From: Roseburia sp. 499
GTDB lineage: Bacteria; Bacillota; Clostridia; Lachnospirales; Lachnospiraceae
Direction: 5' to 3'
Length of the DNA stretch: 64,000 nt
Assembly: GCF_001940225.2 (NCBI RefSeq)
Contig: NZ_CP135164.1
Span: 2,852,001 to 2,916,000, forward strand
Position 1 is the first letter of the stretch. The number at the start of each line of letters is the position of its first letter. Below, piece after piece: positions 51,381 through 60,598 of this stretch. The notes below the pieces were generated by a model. It was not told the origin of the DNA. It worked only from the letters and a program-made list of their open reading frames with translations, and did no database searches. The translations under genes were made by a program, and so were the position numbers.

Positions 51381-51749
51381 ATGGCTAATAGAAGTAAATT
51401 GGTAAATAAGGATATTGCTATCGAAGTAATTGAACCAGAACGCGTGTATGTTCTACTAGAAGTTGCACCCGTATATGATTACGGTCCTGACGGCAAGCCA
51501 ACCGAAACAGTGATTGGTCACAAGCATACGGTCGTTAATATCGATTCTTTCGAGAAATATGTGATAAAAGTCGCTGGAACAAAACCACTGATTTCTGCTG
51601 AACTTTTAGCAGAAAAACGTGAAAACGGCGAAAAAGTGTATGTGGAATTCGAAAATGCAACCATCAAGATGTATTGGAATTCCAGATTAAATGCGTATGC
51701 AGATAGCTTCAAGGCAGATGGTATCCATTTTGTAGAAACAGAGGAATAA
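51381..51749 (+). CDS. Hypothetical protein of the element, 122 residues
   Basis: Start at the ATG 51381 behind GACAGGAGGTCTTTT. A soluble, beta-rich protein (MANRSKLVNKDIAIEVIEPE, then VYVLLEVAPVYDYGPDGKPT, ending IHFVETEE). No family recognised. Size and position before rep recall small DNA-binding or copy-control proteins of ssDNA-replicating elements and DUF961-like proteins of integrative elements, but this is only positional inference. It is followed by a membrane-protein gene after 24 bp. Confidence 0.6.
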   Translation: MANRSKLVNKDIAIEVIEPERVYVLLEVAPVYDYGPDGKPTETVIGHKHTVVNIDSFEKYVIKVAGTKPLISAELLAEKRENGEKVYVEFENATIKMYWNSRLNAYADSFKADGIHFVETEE

Positions 51750-51773
51750 GAGGAATAAGAGGAGGAAAAGACT

Positions 51774-52346
51774 ATGGAACATTTGGGAACTAATCTTCTT
51801 GCCATTATCTTAATGGCAGCAATTGTGATAGCAATTTTATTTGCTCTTATGGTACTCATTGTAATGTGTATTGGTAAAAAGAGCGCACAGGAAGCCACTA
51901 AAATCATTGTAGATTTTTTTGCTTCAATCTGTAAAGCGTTTCAAACACCAGATGTACAAGCACCATGTATCACTTACGATGTTTTTATTGGTCACAATGG
52001 ATATATCATCCGTGATGACATTGTAAATGAATATTTCGCCCCCTTGCAGAACTATTGGGAAACCTTTTATTATTCAGATGCGAAATATGCTTCTCAAAAC
52101 GTTGTGGAATATGCATTCCGTGCATATTTCCCTACTAAATTTGAGAATTCATCCAGACGGCTATTAGCGTCTGTAAAACAGATAGCGGAACAGGCATTAA
52201 CACGTCACTTCCATTCTTTCGGAGTATCCTTTCCAGTTGACAGGTTTATTGCTGTCAAAATACATCAGGACATTGTGTCTGTTTTTATAGCTGTAAACGA
52301 TAAGGGATTCTCTGAAATTGAGAAGCTACGGCAGAATATTTGCTAA
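51774..52346 (+). CDS. Hypothetical single-pass membrane protein of the element
   Basis: 190 residues; AGAGGAGGAAAAGACT precedes the ATG. Residues 8-34 form one membrane helix (LLAIILMAAIVIAILFALMV). The remaining 150 residues are soluble and mostly helical (FAPLQNYWETFYYSDAKYAS). No family recognised. Small membrane proteins next to replication genes are frequent in filamentous phages and mobilisable elements, so a role in membrane attachment or transfer is possible but unsupported. Confidence 0.6.
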   Translation: MEHLGTNLLAIILMAAIVIAILFALMVLIVMCIGKKSAQEATKIIVDFFASICKAFQTPDVQAPCITYDVFIGHNGYIIRDDIVNEYFAPLQNYWETFYYSDAKYASQNVVEYAFRAYFPTKFENSSRRLLASVKQIAEQALTRHFHSFGVSFPVDRFIAVKIHQDIVSVFIAVNDKGFSEIEKLRQNIC

Positions 52347-52360
52347 CCCTGTGAATTATG

Positions 52361-52459
52361 GACATTTTGCAGTGTGAAGCGCGGTTGCCGTAGGCATAAG
52401 CGCGGAACATTGCGGAAATGTCCATCTTCCCGCGGGGGTAAGTATTACCCCCGCGGGAA
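52361..52459 (+). other. Rolling-circle origin: stem-loop with circovirus-type nonanucleotide
   Basis: TTCCCGCGGGGGTAA (52427-52441) and TTACCCCCGCGGGAA (52445-52459) form a perfect 15-bp GC-rich stem with a 3-nt loop. The apex reads AAGTATTAC (52440-52448), the nonanucleotide of circovirus origins, expected nick AAGTATT/AC. To its left, AAGCGCGG recurs at 52378-52385 and 52399-52406 (21 bp apart), iteron-like, and GGACATTT (52361-52368) is inverted as AAATGTCC (52416-52423). It lies 194 bp upstream of rep. The remainder of 52347-52652 holds no gene. Confidence 0.85.
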
Positions 52460-52652
52460 CAAACAAGAAAAATCTCATCCAGAAGCCGCATAAATTAAGG
52501 CTTTCCAGCACAAAAAATCATGTTCGCCCCAAATGCACAAATCGAACATACAAAGTATTTACTATCCTTTTATGGGGAAAGAACATTAAAATGCAATATT
52601 TTTATATTCTGTATATACTGAAATTAACAAAAAATCAGAGGAGGTAAGCATT

Positions 52653-53675
52653 ATGAGTAATGAAATTAAAGCAGCAAAAAATGTTCAAAGAAATGCCTAT
52701 CAGATTACTATCAATAATCCCATAGACAAGGGATATACACACAGGGCAATAAAAGAAGAATTAACAACTTCTTTTACTACTTTAAGATACTTCTGTATGG
52801 CAGATGAAATCGGAGAACAAGGCACATATCATACACACATTTATGTTGTATTTACATCCAGAGTGCGTTGGTCAAAGATAAAGAAATCCTTCCCAGAAGC
52901 ACATATCGTTTTCCCCTATGGAACAGCCGAGAATAATCTTGAATACATCAAGAAATCTGGTAAATGGGAAAATACTGAAAAAGCGGAGACACGCGTAGAA
53001 GGTACGTTTGAAGAATGGGGAACGTTTCCAACACAAAAAGGTGAAAAGCCAGAAATGGAAGAATTATACGAAATGGTAAAGAATGGTTACTCAAACGCTC
53101 AGATTTTGGAGATAAATAATGATTACATATTGCAAATCGATAAATTAGACAAGCTACGAACTATGTTACTCACGGAGAAATATAAGGATACGCGTAGGAT
53201 GGATTTAAAAGTTACATATATCTACGGAGCAACTGGAACAGGAAAAACCAGAGGTGTATTGGATGAACATGGAGATTCTAATGTTTATAGGGTATGCGAT
53301 TACAGACATCCATTTGACGGTTATAACTGTCAACCTGTTATAGCATTTGATGAATACCGCTCACAACTACGCCTATCGGATATGTTGCAGTATTGTGATA
53401 TTTACCCTATTGAGTTAAGTGCAAGGTATTCAAATAAATTTGCCTGTTATGAAACAGTCTATATAATATCGAACTGGTCATTGGAACAGCAATATGAACA
53501 AGAGCAAAAAGAAAGTCCAGAATCTTGGCAGGCATTTTTAAGACGTATTCATGAAGTCATTGTTTACCATGAAGATAAGACAATTACAACATATGATTCC
53601 ATGGAAAAGTATCTGCACCGTAATGAGCAATTTCATGAAGTATCAAACAAGGAAAAAGCAGAACTACCATTTTAA
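52653..53675 (+). CDS. rep: CRESS-type replication initiator Rep (HUH endonuclease plus SF3 helicase)
   Basis: 340 residues, ATG behind GAGGAGGTAAGCATT. Endonuclease motifs: I AYQITINNP (15-23), II GTYHTHIYVVF with the metal His pair H60/H62, III NNLEYIKKSGKW with Tyr98 as the predicted nicking residue and Lys101. Helicase motifs: Walker A GATGTGKT (192-199), Walker B VIAFDEYRS (Asp233, Glu234), motif C YIISN (Asn274). This two-domain order and size match Reps of circoviruses, other CRESS-DNA viruses and bacterial pCRESS plasmids. It should nick the upstream AAGTATTAC stem-loop and drive rolling-circle replication after excision. Confidence 0.93.
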   Translation: MSNEIKAAKNVQRNAYQITINNPIDKGYTHRAIKEELTTSFTTLRYFCMADEIGEQGTYHTHIYVVFTSRVRWSKIKKSFPEAHIVFPYGTAENNLEYIKKSGKWENTEKAETRVEGTFEEWGTFPTQKGEKPEMEELYEMVKNGYSNAQILEINNDYILQIDKLDKLRTMLLTEKYKDTRRMDLKVTYIYGATGTGKTRGVLDEHGDSNVYRVCDYRHPFDGYNCQPVIAFDEYRSQLRLSDMLQYCDIYPIELSARYSNKFACYETVYIISNWSLEQQYEQEQKESPESWQAFLRRIHEVIVYHEDKTITTYDSMEKYLHRNEQFHEVSNKEKAELPF

Positions 53676-53715
53676 AAGTGGCTCTGCAAATTATAAAAAA
53701 TGGAGGAAATTAATT

Positions 53716-54117
53716 ATGTCAAAAGGAAACGAAAGAAAAGAAATTACATCTAGAGTTAATTCCATATTGGAATTAAACAATCTGTATGAAAACAAAGATT
53801 CTAATCTCACTTGGGATAAATATGCTCATAACCGTATCTCGGAAAAATGTGCTATCCAAAGTTTTCATACACGAATAGCAACAAAAGAGGAATTAAAAGC
53901 ATTAGATATGGCAACTGTACGTCCATCTTTATTAGATGCTCTAGAAGAAACTGTATATCTTCTTAATGATGTACAATCTGTATCTCGCATCCGCACCATA
54001 AAAAAGCATGAATTTCAAGACGTTTTAATGATATCATTTTATGATGAAAATGACATTCAGATTTTTTCATCTGACGGAACTTTTGTCATGGAGGGAGTAA
54101 ACGTTAAAAACATTTAA
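53716..54117 (+). CDS. Hypothetical protein of the element, 133 residues
   Basis: Start at the ATG 53716 behind TGGAGGAAATTAATT, 40 bp after rep; the open frame upstream overlaps rep and is rejected. A soluble protein, helical at the N terminus (ITSRVNSILELNNLYENKDS), and beta-like at the end (VLMISFYDENDIQIFSSDGT). No family recognised. Lying between rep and integrase, it may be an excisionase, regulator or copy-control factor; the sequence does not decide. Confidence 0.55.
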   Translation: MSKGNERKEITSRVNSILELNNLYENKDSNLTWDKYAHNRISEKCAIQSFHTRIATKEELKALDMATVRPSLLDALEETVYLLNDVQSVSRIRTIKKHEFQDVLMISFYDENDIQIFSSDGTFVMEGVNVKNI

Positions 54118-54228
54118 CCTCCTAGCAATTAATATATAGAAAGATAAAGGAAAAAGGCTTTCCCTTTCCGACAAAGTATTTCAATAAGGACAAGTATTTC
54201 ACTGGGAACACCTTTAAGGTGTACCATA

Positions 54229-55533
54229 ATGAAGAAAGAAAATTTAACACAAATACCATCAAACATGGAATTGAAAAACTTAATAGATTATGCTACCCTA
54301 TCTTTTGAAGATGTACGAAAATTGTACGCAATGAAAGAAAGAGAGGATATTTTATCAAGTTATTCTTTTCCAGAAAAACCTTCTAAGGATGGTTTTTACA
54401 GAATATATGTAAAAGACACTACCAAAAAAGCGGGTCGTAAACAGCTTACCGCTAAAACTTTAGACGAACTAAAGAACAAAGTATATTCGTTTGAAAAAGG
54501 AATATCTGGAAAAGCCACAAAAACATTTAAAGACACTTTTTTGATTGTACAGGAAGAGAAATTAAAATATGTCAAAAATCCAGAGAAAATTGTATCAGTT
54601 CAGAATACTATTTCAAGAAACAGGTCTGAATACAAGAGATTTTTCGAGGGCACATTCATAGAATCCAAATACTTGGATTCCATTACCAAAGATGACCTTG
54701 AAAATATCATACTCTTAAATTTACAAAAATATGACCTTAGAAAAAAAGGACTTGCATCCATGAAAGCAATTCTAAAATCTATTTTTGATTTAGCATATGA
54801 ACAATACTGGATTAAAGACAACACTTACAGTCGAGTAAATTTCAAGAAATTTTCGGATTTACTGGTGGAAAGTGTTCCTGTTACAGAACGTGTCCACTCT
54901 AACACTGAAATAATGGATATGTTGGAGTACATACATGAACATCAAAAGAAGAAGCCTTCCTATATTCCAGCATGGACTTTAGAAATGCAGATTCTGACTG
55001 GAACTCGTAGAGGAGAACTTCCACCCTTACGTTGGTCGGATGTTCACGATGATTACATCGAAATCAAACGTTCACAAATTACAGTCAAGAAAAACGGTAG
55101 CACAAAAGAATACTTTAAAATCGTTTCCCACACCAAAAACTACAAAGGTAGGAACTTTCCTATCACAAATGATTTAAGAGCCTATTTGACCCGATTAAAA
55201 GACATACACGACAGATTTTATCCGAAATCAGAATTTCTATTTCCTGCTGATACGGAAAATGGTGTCATCACGAATAATGTTGTTTATGGATTCTATCGTC
55301 GGATGTGTAAGAAGCTCAACATTGTACAAGTGGAAGGTGTGATAAAAGGAACACACTCCTTCCGTAGAAACAATATTACAGATGTGGTAAACGCAACAAA
55401 TGGAAATGTGATTATGGCATCCACACTATTTGGAAATACTCCAGATGTGGCAGAGAAAAATTATTACACAGGTGCAAATTTAGCAGTCGCAAAACAGGCT
55501 TTGGAATCTCGAAATTTTTTAACCAACTTTTAA
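54229..55533 (+). CDS. int: Tyrosine integrase
   Basis: 434 residues. An arm-binding/SAM-like N-terminal region, then the catalytic domain with Arg in TGTRRGELPPLRW (near residue 260), HSFRRN (His/Arg near 376-379) and the nucleophile Tyr in NYYTGANLA (near 412). Size and motif order fit ICE/phage integrases of Firmicutes that target tRNA genes. Its last codons and stop overlap two TTTTAACCA arm repeats. It is adjacent to attR at tRNA-Gly, the expected position. Confidence 0.95.
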   Translation: MKKENLTQIPSNMELKNLIDYATLSFEDVRKLYAMKEREDILSSYSFPEKPSKDGFYRIYVKDTTKKAGRKQLTAKTLDELKNKVYSFEKGISGKATKTFKDTFLIVQEEKLKYVKNPEKIVSVQNTISRNRSEYKRFFEGTFIESKYLDSITKDDLENIILLNLQKYDLRKKGLASMKAILKSIFDLAYEQYWIKDNTYSRVNFKKFSDLLVESVPVTERVHSNTEIMDMLEYIHEHQKKKPSYIPAWTLEMQILTGTRRGELPPLRWSDVHDDYIEIKRSQITVKKNGSTKEYFKIVSHTKNYKGRNFPITNDLRAYLTRLKDIHDRFYPKSEFLFPADTENGVITNNVVYGFYRRMCKKLNIVQVEGVIKGTHSFRRNNITDVVNATNGNVIMASTLFGNTPDVAEKNYYTGANLAVAKQALESRNFLTNF

Positions 55534-55536
55534 CCA
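55517..55536 (+). repeat. Integrase arm-site repeats, right
   Basis: TTTTAACCA at 55517-55525 and 55528-55536, starts 11 bp apart as in the left pair, overlapping the integrase stop codon and about 70 bp from the right att repeat. Confidence 0.7.
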
Positions 55537-55557
55537 GTTTCAGCAATTCCACAGAAT

Positions 55558-55599
55558 AAAAAAAATGCTGAAACCCAGTAAAATCAAGGACTTCAGCAC
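55558..55599 (-). terminator. Element-borne replacement terminator for the tRNA operon
   Basis: TGCTGAA (55566-55572) pairs with TTCAGCA (55592-55598) and on the minus strand a T8 run follows. It occupies the same distance from the tRNA 3' end as the native terminator at 48562-48604 and resembles it in sequence. Confidence 0.75.
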
Positions 55600-55606
55600 T
55601 TATCTG

Positions 55607-55634
55607 TTAGAGCGATAGACGGGGCTCGAACCCG
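55607..55634 (+). repeat. attachment site, right copy within tRNA-Gly
   Basis: Identical 28-bp match to 48612-48639. It covers the 3' quarter of the tRNA-Gly gene, so integration left an intact tRNA at this end. Confidence 0.92.
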
Positions 55635-55683
55635 CGGTCTCGACCTTGGCAAGGTCGCGCGTTACCAACTACGCCACTATCGC
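55611..55683 (-). tRNA. tRNA-Gly (GCC)
   Basis: 73 nt. Acceptor GCGATAG/CTATCGC, D-arm GCGTAGTTGGTAACGC, anticodon stem CGACC/GGTCG with loop TTGCCAA (anticodon GCC), T-arm GCGGGTTCGAGCCCCGT, discriminator T; CCA not encoded. It is the last tRNA of a three-tRNA operon and the integration site of the element. Confidence 0.96.
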
Positions 55684-55689
55684 ATATAA

Positions 55690-55760
55690 AGCGGGTGATG
55701 GGAATCGAACCCACGTATCCAGCTTGGAAGGCTGGTGTTCTACCATTGAACTACACCCGC
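55690..55760 (-). tRNA. tRNA-Gly (TCC)
   Basis: 71 nt. Acceptor GCGGGTG/CACCCGC, anticodon stem CCAGC/GCTGG with loop CTTCCAA (anticodon TCC), T-loop GGTTCGATTCC, discriminator T. It lies 6 bp upstream of tRNA-Gly(GCC) in the transcript. Confidence 0.96.
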
Positions 55761-55764
55761 GGAG

Positions 55765-55837
<73 letters not shown>

Positions 55838-55861
55838 CCGCTGCGTTTCAGCAACGGTATT

Positions 55862-55890
55862 ATTTTATCTGTTTTTCACACAATTGTCAA
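55862..55890 (-). promoter_or_regulatory. Promoter of the tRNA operon
   Basis: On the minus strand TTGACA (55885-55890) and TAAAAT (55862-55867), 17-bp spacer, 25 bp upstream of tRNA-Phe. Confidence 0.85.
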
Positions 55891-55908
55891 TACCTTTTTT
55901 TATTTTTT

Positions 55909-57402
55909 TTAAATATATTGTTCCAGGTTATCTGTGGTACTCTTAATCTGACCAATTGCCTCCTTTGCCTGCTGTGCAAATTCAAGGTTCTGAACACTCA
56001 TATTGCTTGCCTGCTCTGCGCTTGCTGTTACTTCTTCTGTCGTTGCCGACAGATGAGAAATATTCTCAACAATCTTATTGTTAGAATCGGAGAGATTGGT
56101 AATTCTCTCGTCTATTTCATTAATATTTCCAATCAATTCTACCATATTAGAATTCAGTTTCTCAAAAGTATCTGCTGCTGAAAGAATCATCTCATTTTGA
56201 CTCTCTGCTGCTCCCACAGAGCTTTCCACAGAGACAACTACCTCATTCGCATTTTCATTTAACTCATTGATAATTCTTGTAATCTCTTCTGTCGAACTTC
56301 TTGTCTGCTCTGCCAACTGACGTATCTGATCCGCTACTACTGCAAATCCTCTTCCTGCTTCGCCTGCCCTTGCACTTTCAATCGATGCATTCAATGCCAA
56401 TAGATTCGTCTGACTGGAAATATTCAAAATCATGCCTGCAATTTCTTCTACTTCTTTTGTTTTATTCTGAAGTCTCTCCATCGACTCCGTCACTTGATTA
56501 TTCGTATCCGCGATCTGTACTGACTGCTCCTTTAATTTCTCCATTACCTTCATGTTTTCCTGGATACTCTCATTGGACTCTGTTGCAATTCCTACCATTC
56601 TCTTGGAACTTTCTCCGGTCATATTGATTGCTTCTTGAATACTCTGAGTCATATTGTTCTGTTCCTCAATGTTCTGAGCCGTCAGACTCGTTGCAGATGA
56701 AATCTCCTGCATACTGCTCGTCACGGTTTCCGTAGCCCCTACCAGACTGTCAACCATTTCTGTACTCCGGTCTGACTCTTCTTTGACGATTCTGGATATG
56801 GATACAATATTCTCCACCATAGTTCTTTGCTTTTCGTTCTGCTCAGCTACACTTCCCAATGCATCATCACTGAACTGTTTGGAAATAGTTCCAATTCTGG
56901 TTAATACATAAAATATTCCAAGTACAAGCAAAATCGTACCTAAGGTACTAATATTCTGCACCATATTTCCCTTCACTCCATGAACCACTTCTACAATAAT
57001 ATAGAGTATTACATAAAATATTATATTCTGCTTATATGCCTTTTTATCATAATAAGGAATCTGCACTGCCAACACGCCAATTAACGCAAGACTCAAAAAC
57101 GTGGCATCCGTTTGAAGTCCAAGTAACAAAAATTCCACACCCAATTCTATGGTAATGGCTTTCTTCAAATTCTTGGTGGATCTGTCACCAAAGAAAATAA
57201 AAACATTGATAAGGCAAGACACAAGGATAATGATTATATTTCCGATTGCCGTTGGCAATGCAATCCTCTTCATCACTAATTTCAAGACCAAGAAAAGTAA
57301 CAATATTAACATTAAAAAATCTGCCGATAACAGATATAATCGATTCATTACATGATAACGTTCTTTTTCGTCATTAAAACGGTACTTATTTTGTTCTCTC
57401 AT
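55909..57402 (-). CDS. Methyl-accepting chemotaxis protein with multi-helix membrane N terminus
   Basis: 497 residues from the ATG at 57402 behind GGAGGAGACAAA. The N-terminal 170 residues are about five or six membrane helices with almost no extracellular loop and no Cache or HAMP domain. The signalling domain follows, with the hairpin tip [32 protein letters not shown]. Such receptors may sense membrane state, energy or small hydrophobic ligands. It sits between the tRNA operon and the CoA-transferase gene. Confidence 0.9.
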   Translation of the reverse strand: MREQNKYRFNDEKERYHVMNRLYLLSADFLMLILLLFLVLKLVMKRIALPTAIGNIIIILVSCLINVFIFFGDRSTKNLKKAITIELGVEFLLLGLQTDATFLSLALIGVLAVQIPYYDKKAYKQNIIFYVILYIIVEVVHGVKGNMVQNISTLGTILLVLGIFYVLTRIGTISKQFSDDALGSVAEQNEKQRTMVENIVSISRIVKEESDRSTEMVDSLVGATETVTSSMQEISSATSLTAQNIEEQNNMTQSIQEAINMTGESSKRMVGIATESNESIQENMKVMEKLKEQSVQIADTNNQVTESMERLQNKTKEVEEIAGMILNISSQTNLLALNASIESARAGEAGRGFAVVADQIRQLAEQTRSSTEEITRIINELNENANEVVVSVESSVGAAESQNEMILSAADTFEKLNSNMVELIGNINEIDERITNLSDSNNKIVENISHLSATTEEVTASAEQASNMSVQNLEFAQQAKEAIGQIKSTTDNLEQYI

Positions 57403-57533
57403 TTTGTCTCCTCCTTTACACACTCTTCATAGCATTAACATCCATTTCAGACTCGTGCTAATTATAATACATTTTTTCACATTATTCTATTGTTTTTTTA
57501 CCTTTTTTGGTAAATTTTGCAATCGCTCTCTTA

Positions 57534-57562
57534 TTGACCCTTAAGGAGAAAGGTGTTAATAT
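57534..57562 (+). promoter_or_regulatory. Promoter of the butyryl-CoA:acetate CoA-transferase gene
   Basis: TTGACC (57534-57539) and TAATAT (57557-57562), 17-bp spacing, about 50 bp upstream of the start. A TTACAAATTTAACAATCC leader follows. Confidence 0.6.
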
Positions 57563-57612
57563 AAAAGTATGTTACAAATTTAACAATCCAAATTTTCTAG
57601 GGAGGTCTTATC

Positions 57613-58953
57613 ATGGATTTTAATCAGGAATACCAGCAGAAACTTGTATCTGCTGATGAAGCTGTAAAAATCATCAATTCTGGTGACTGGGTAGATTACG
57701 GATGGTGTACCGGCACACCGGATGTACTGGACAAGGCACTTGCAAAACGTACCGACGAATTGAAGAACGTAAATCTTCGTGGCGGTATTCTTTTAAAGCC
57801 ACTGGCAGTATTTGAACGTGAGGATGCCGGTGAGCACTTTACTTGGAACTCTTGGCATATGTCCGGTATTGAACGTAAATTAATTAACCGCGGTTGTGCT
57901 TTCTATGCTCCGATTCGTTACTCTGAATTGCCACGCTACTATCGTGAATCTGCTACCAAGAATAATGTAGCAATGTTCCAGGTAGCTCCAATGGACAAAC
58001 ACGGATATTTTAACTTTGGACCAAATGCTTCTCATCTTACTGCTGTATGCGAGACATCTCAGAAGATTATTGTAGAAGTAAACGAAAATATGCCTCGTTG
58101 TCTGGGCGGATTCGAAAACGGCGTTCACATTTCTCAGGTTGATTTCATTGTAGAAGGTGAGAATCCTGCTATCGGTGAGCTCGGCGGTGGCGGACCTGCT
58201 ACAGATGTAGACAAAGCTGTTGCTAAGTTAATCGTAGAGGAGATTCCAAATGGCGCTTGTCTTCAGTTAGGAATCGGCGGTATGCCAAATGCAGTAGGTT
58301 CCATGATTGCAGAATCTGACTTAAAAGACCTTGGTGTTCATACAGAAATGTATGTAGATGCCTTTGTTGATATTGCAAAAGCCGGCAAAATTAATGGTTC
58401 CAAGAAGAACATTGACCGTTATCGCCAGACCTATGGTTTTGCTGCCGGAACTAAGAAACTATACGATTATCTGGACGAAAACCCTGAATTATGTAGTGCT
58501 CCGGTAAGCTATACCAATGATATTCGTTCTATTGCTGCATTGGATAACTTTATGTCCATTAACAATGCAGTAGATATCGACTTATTTGGACAGGTAAGTT
58601 CCGAGACTTCCGGTATCAAACACATCAGTGGAGCCGGCGGACAGCTTGACTTTGTATTAGGTGCATACCTTTCTAAGGGCGGTAAGAGCTTTATCTGCTG
58701 TTCTTCCACCTTCAAAACAAAGGACGGCGAGGTAAAATCTAGAATCCTTCCTACTCTGCATCCAGGCTCTGTTGTTACAGATACTCGTGCTAATACACAT
58801 TTCCTGGTTACAGAATATGGTAAAGTAAACTTAAAGGGATTATCTGCATGGCAGAGAGCAGAAGCTATTATCTCTGTAGCACACCCGGATTTTAGAGATG
58901 AATTAATCAAAGAAGCTGAAAAAATGCATATTTGGAGAAGAAGCAATAAATAA
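57613..58953 (+). CDS. but: Butyryl-CoA:acetate CoA-transferase
   Basis: 446 residues, ATG behind CTAGGGAGGTCTTATC. It transfers CoA from butyryl-CoA to acetate, the terminal step of butyrate formation in gut Lachnospiraceae. The sequence follows the But proteins of Roseburia/Agathobacter closely from memory: [50 protein letters not shown] (predicted catalytic Glu245 in HTEM), [20 protein letters not shown], ending MHIWRRSNK. It is monocistronic with a strong terminator. The related 4-hydroxybutyrate CoA-transferase is an alternative but less similar in the HTEMYVD region. Confidence 0.9.
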   Translation: MDFNQEYQQKLVSADEAVKIINSGDWVDYGWCTGTPDVLDKALAKRTDELKNVNLRGGILLKPLAVFEREDAGEHFTWNSWHMSGIERKLINRGCAFYAPIRYSELPRYYRESATKNNVAMFQVAPMDKHGYFNFGPNASHLTAVCETSQKIIVEVNENMPRCLGGFENGVHISQVDFIVEGENPAIGELGGGGPATDVDKAVAKLIVEEIPNGACLQLGIGGMPNAVGSMIAESDLKDLGVHTEMYVDAFVDIAKAGKINGSKKNIDRYRQTYGFAAGTKKLYDYLDENPELCSAPVSYTNDIRSIAALDNFMSINNAVDIDLFGQVSSETSGIKHISGAGGQLDFVLGAYLSKGGKSFICCSSTFKTKDGEVKSRILPTLHPGSVVTDTRANTHFLVTEYGKVNLKGLSAWQRAEAIISVAHPDFRDELIKEAEKMHIWRRSNK

Positions 58954-58979
58954 TTTGTAATTATTGTTGACCATGTTAA

Positions 58980-59022
58980 AATGGCTGGCGCCTAATGTTT
59001 TATCCATTAGGCGCCAGCCATT
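58980..59022. terminator. Strong bidirectional terminator after but
   Basis: AATGGCTGGCGCCTAATG (58980-58997) and CATTAGGCGCCAGCCATT (59005-59022) form a perfect 18-bp stem with a 7-nt loop, between convergent genes. Confidence 0.92.
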
Positions 59023-59026
59023 TCTC

Positions 59027-60598
59027 TTATAATTTGAAAAATTTCAACTCTTGATTCAGTTCTTCTGCTTTGGAACTTAATTCTGTTGCAGTCGCTGCTA
59101 CACCATTCATCAAAGCATTTACCTCTTCCACACTTGCATTTACCTCTTGGGTACTTGCCGCTGAATTCTCACTAATGGAACTCAACTCTTCTATCTCATG
59201 TGAAATCTGTGTCATTCCCTCTACTGTTTTATCAACTGCTTTGCTAATCAGGTGTACTTTGTTTGAAGTTTCCTCTATCTCCAGCGATAACTTTTCAAAT
59301 TCTTCCATTACATGTTCAAGATTTTCTTTTTGTTCCTCACCATCGGCAACTGTACTATCAATCGTTTTAATGCACTCATCAAAATCCTGTACCAATGTAT
59401 TTATAATATTTGTTATCTCATCTACCTGCTGAGAAGTATCTTCACTTAGGTTACTAATTGAATCAGCCACAACAGCAAATCCTTTGCCTGCTTCTCCCGC
59501 CCTAGCTGCTTCAATAGAGGCATTAAGACTTAATAGTTTGGTCTGTGAAGAAATTTCACCAATCACAGAAACAATTCCTTTTACGCTTTCAATTACTTCC
59601 GTAATAGATTGAATCTTATCTGAGATTCCTCCTATACTACTATTAACCTTTTGATTACTCTCCGACATACTTGTTATCTTTTCTTTCACAAGATTACTTC
59701 CACCATCAAGTCTCTCAGAACAATCAGAAATATCATTAGCAGATGTCTTGATTCTATCAACATCCTCATTCATACTATTGATATTTTCTGCTATACTCTG
59801 GACCGATTCGGACTGTCCCTGTAATCCGGTAGCAATTTCTTCTATTGCTTTTGATACCTCGTTCATTGCTGATAATGTTGTATCAGATGTTGTACTTAAT
59901 TCTTCTGACGAAGCGCTTACGTCATTTCCTATATTTGTGGCAGCCTTGATTATACCTGATAATTCCTCTGCCATATGTCTTGTGGACTTGTTAATCTCAC
60001 TAATTTCATCCTTTGATTTGCTAACACGACTCTCTTTTTCAATTGCTAAATTACCATTTGCAATGCTTACAAGATTCGTTGTCGCTCCTTTAATCTGTTT
60101 TGCCATACGGCTGGCAATCAGATATCCAGCGATTCCAAAAGTCAGTACACACACATTCGTAATAAAAAGCACATATCCTGTCATCTTACTTACATTGTCT
60201 TCTACAATTGCTTGGGGCGTACCTGCAAACAGCATTCCATTCTCTGTTGGAATATAATAGCCATAGTAAGCAATACCATGAACGTCAACATCCGTATCAA
60301 AGAACTCCTTTCCTTCCTCTAAGACAACCTTTATAACTTCCTCACTTGCTTTTGTCCCCTCTACCCCCTGGATAGAACTCTGTGTTCTGGTATCCCCTTC
60401 AAACACTGTAATATCCACATTCTGATTTTGAAAGGCATTTACATCTTCATTATACCCCTCCAACGCCACTTTTAGTGTTGACGCCTGCTCCTCATCCAGA
60501 AAATTTTGTACCAGAACTAAAGAAATTCCAGCTATTAATATACTAGCTATCACCATCGGGAGTAGTACCATTCCTACCAATTTCCATTTCATCTTCAT
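59027..60598 (-). CDS. Methyl-accepting chemotaxis protein with single-Cache-like sensor
   Basis: 523 residues, ATG behind ACAGGAGGTAGAGAACT. Membrane helix at residues 6-28, an extracellular domain of about 115 residues (ending [25 protein letters not shown], like single Cache), a second helix ([21 protein letters not shown]), HAMP, then the signalling domain with [29 protein letters not shown]. The sensor likely binds a small carboxylate or similar ligand; which one is unknown. It faces but across the shared terminator. Confidence 0.92.
   Translation of the reverse strand: MKMKWKLVGMVLLPMVIASILIAGISLVLVQNFLDEEQASTLKVALEGYNEDVNAFQNQNVDITVFEGDTRTQSSIQGVEGTKASEEVIKVVLEEGKEFFDTDVDVHGIAYYGYYIPTENGMLFAGTPQAIVEDNVSKMTGYVLFITNVCVLTFGIAGYLIASRMAKQIKGATTNLVSIANGNLAIEKESRVSKSKDEISEINKSTRHMAEELSGIIKAATNIGNDVSASSEELSTTSDTTLSAMNEVSKAIEEIATGLQGQSESVQSIAENINSMNEDVDRIKTSANDISDCSERLDGGSNLVKEKITSMSESNQKVNSSIGGISDKIQSITEVIESVKGIVSVIGEISSQTKLLSLNASIEAARAGEAGKGFAVVADSISNLSEDTSQQVDEITNIINTLVQDFDECIKTIDSTVADGEEQKENLEHVMEEFEKLSLEIEETSNKVHLISKAVDKTVEGMTQISHEIEELSSISENSAASTQEVNASVEEVNALMNGVAATATELSSKAEELNQELKFFKL

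Larger units (their letters stand above)
48612..55634. mobile_element. Integrated element in tRNA-Gly with CRESS-type Rep
   Basis: Bounded by the identical 28-bp repeat at 48612-48639 and 55607-55634, the latter forming the 3' end of tRNA-Gly(GCC). Unit size is 6,995 bp. It contains a tyrosine integrase, arm-type TTTTAACCA repeats near both ends, a lipoprotein gene on the minus strand and a plus-strand module: coiled-coil protein, tandem repeats, three small proteins, stem-loop origin, Rep, unknown, integrase. No relaxase, conjugation or capsid gene is recognised. Confidence 0.9.

Noticed and set aside
52653..53675. Rep as contaminating eukaryotic circovirus sequence
   Set aside because: It is embedded in a gene array with bacterial ribosome binding sites, an integrase, and att repeats matching the adjacent tRNA gene.
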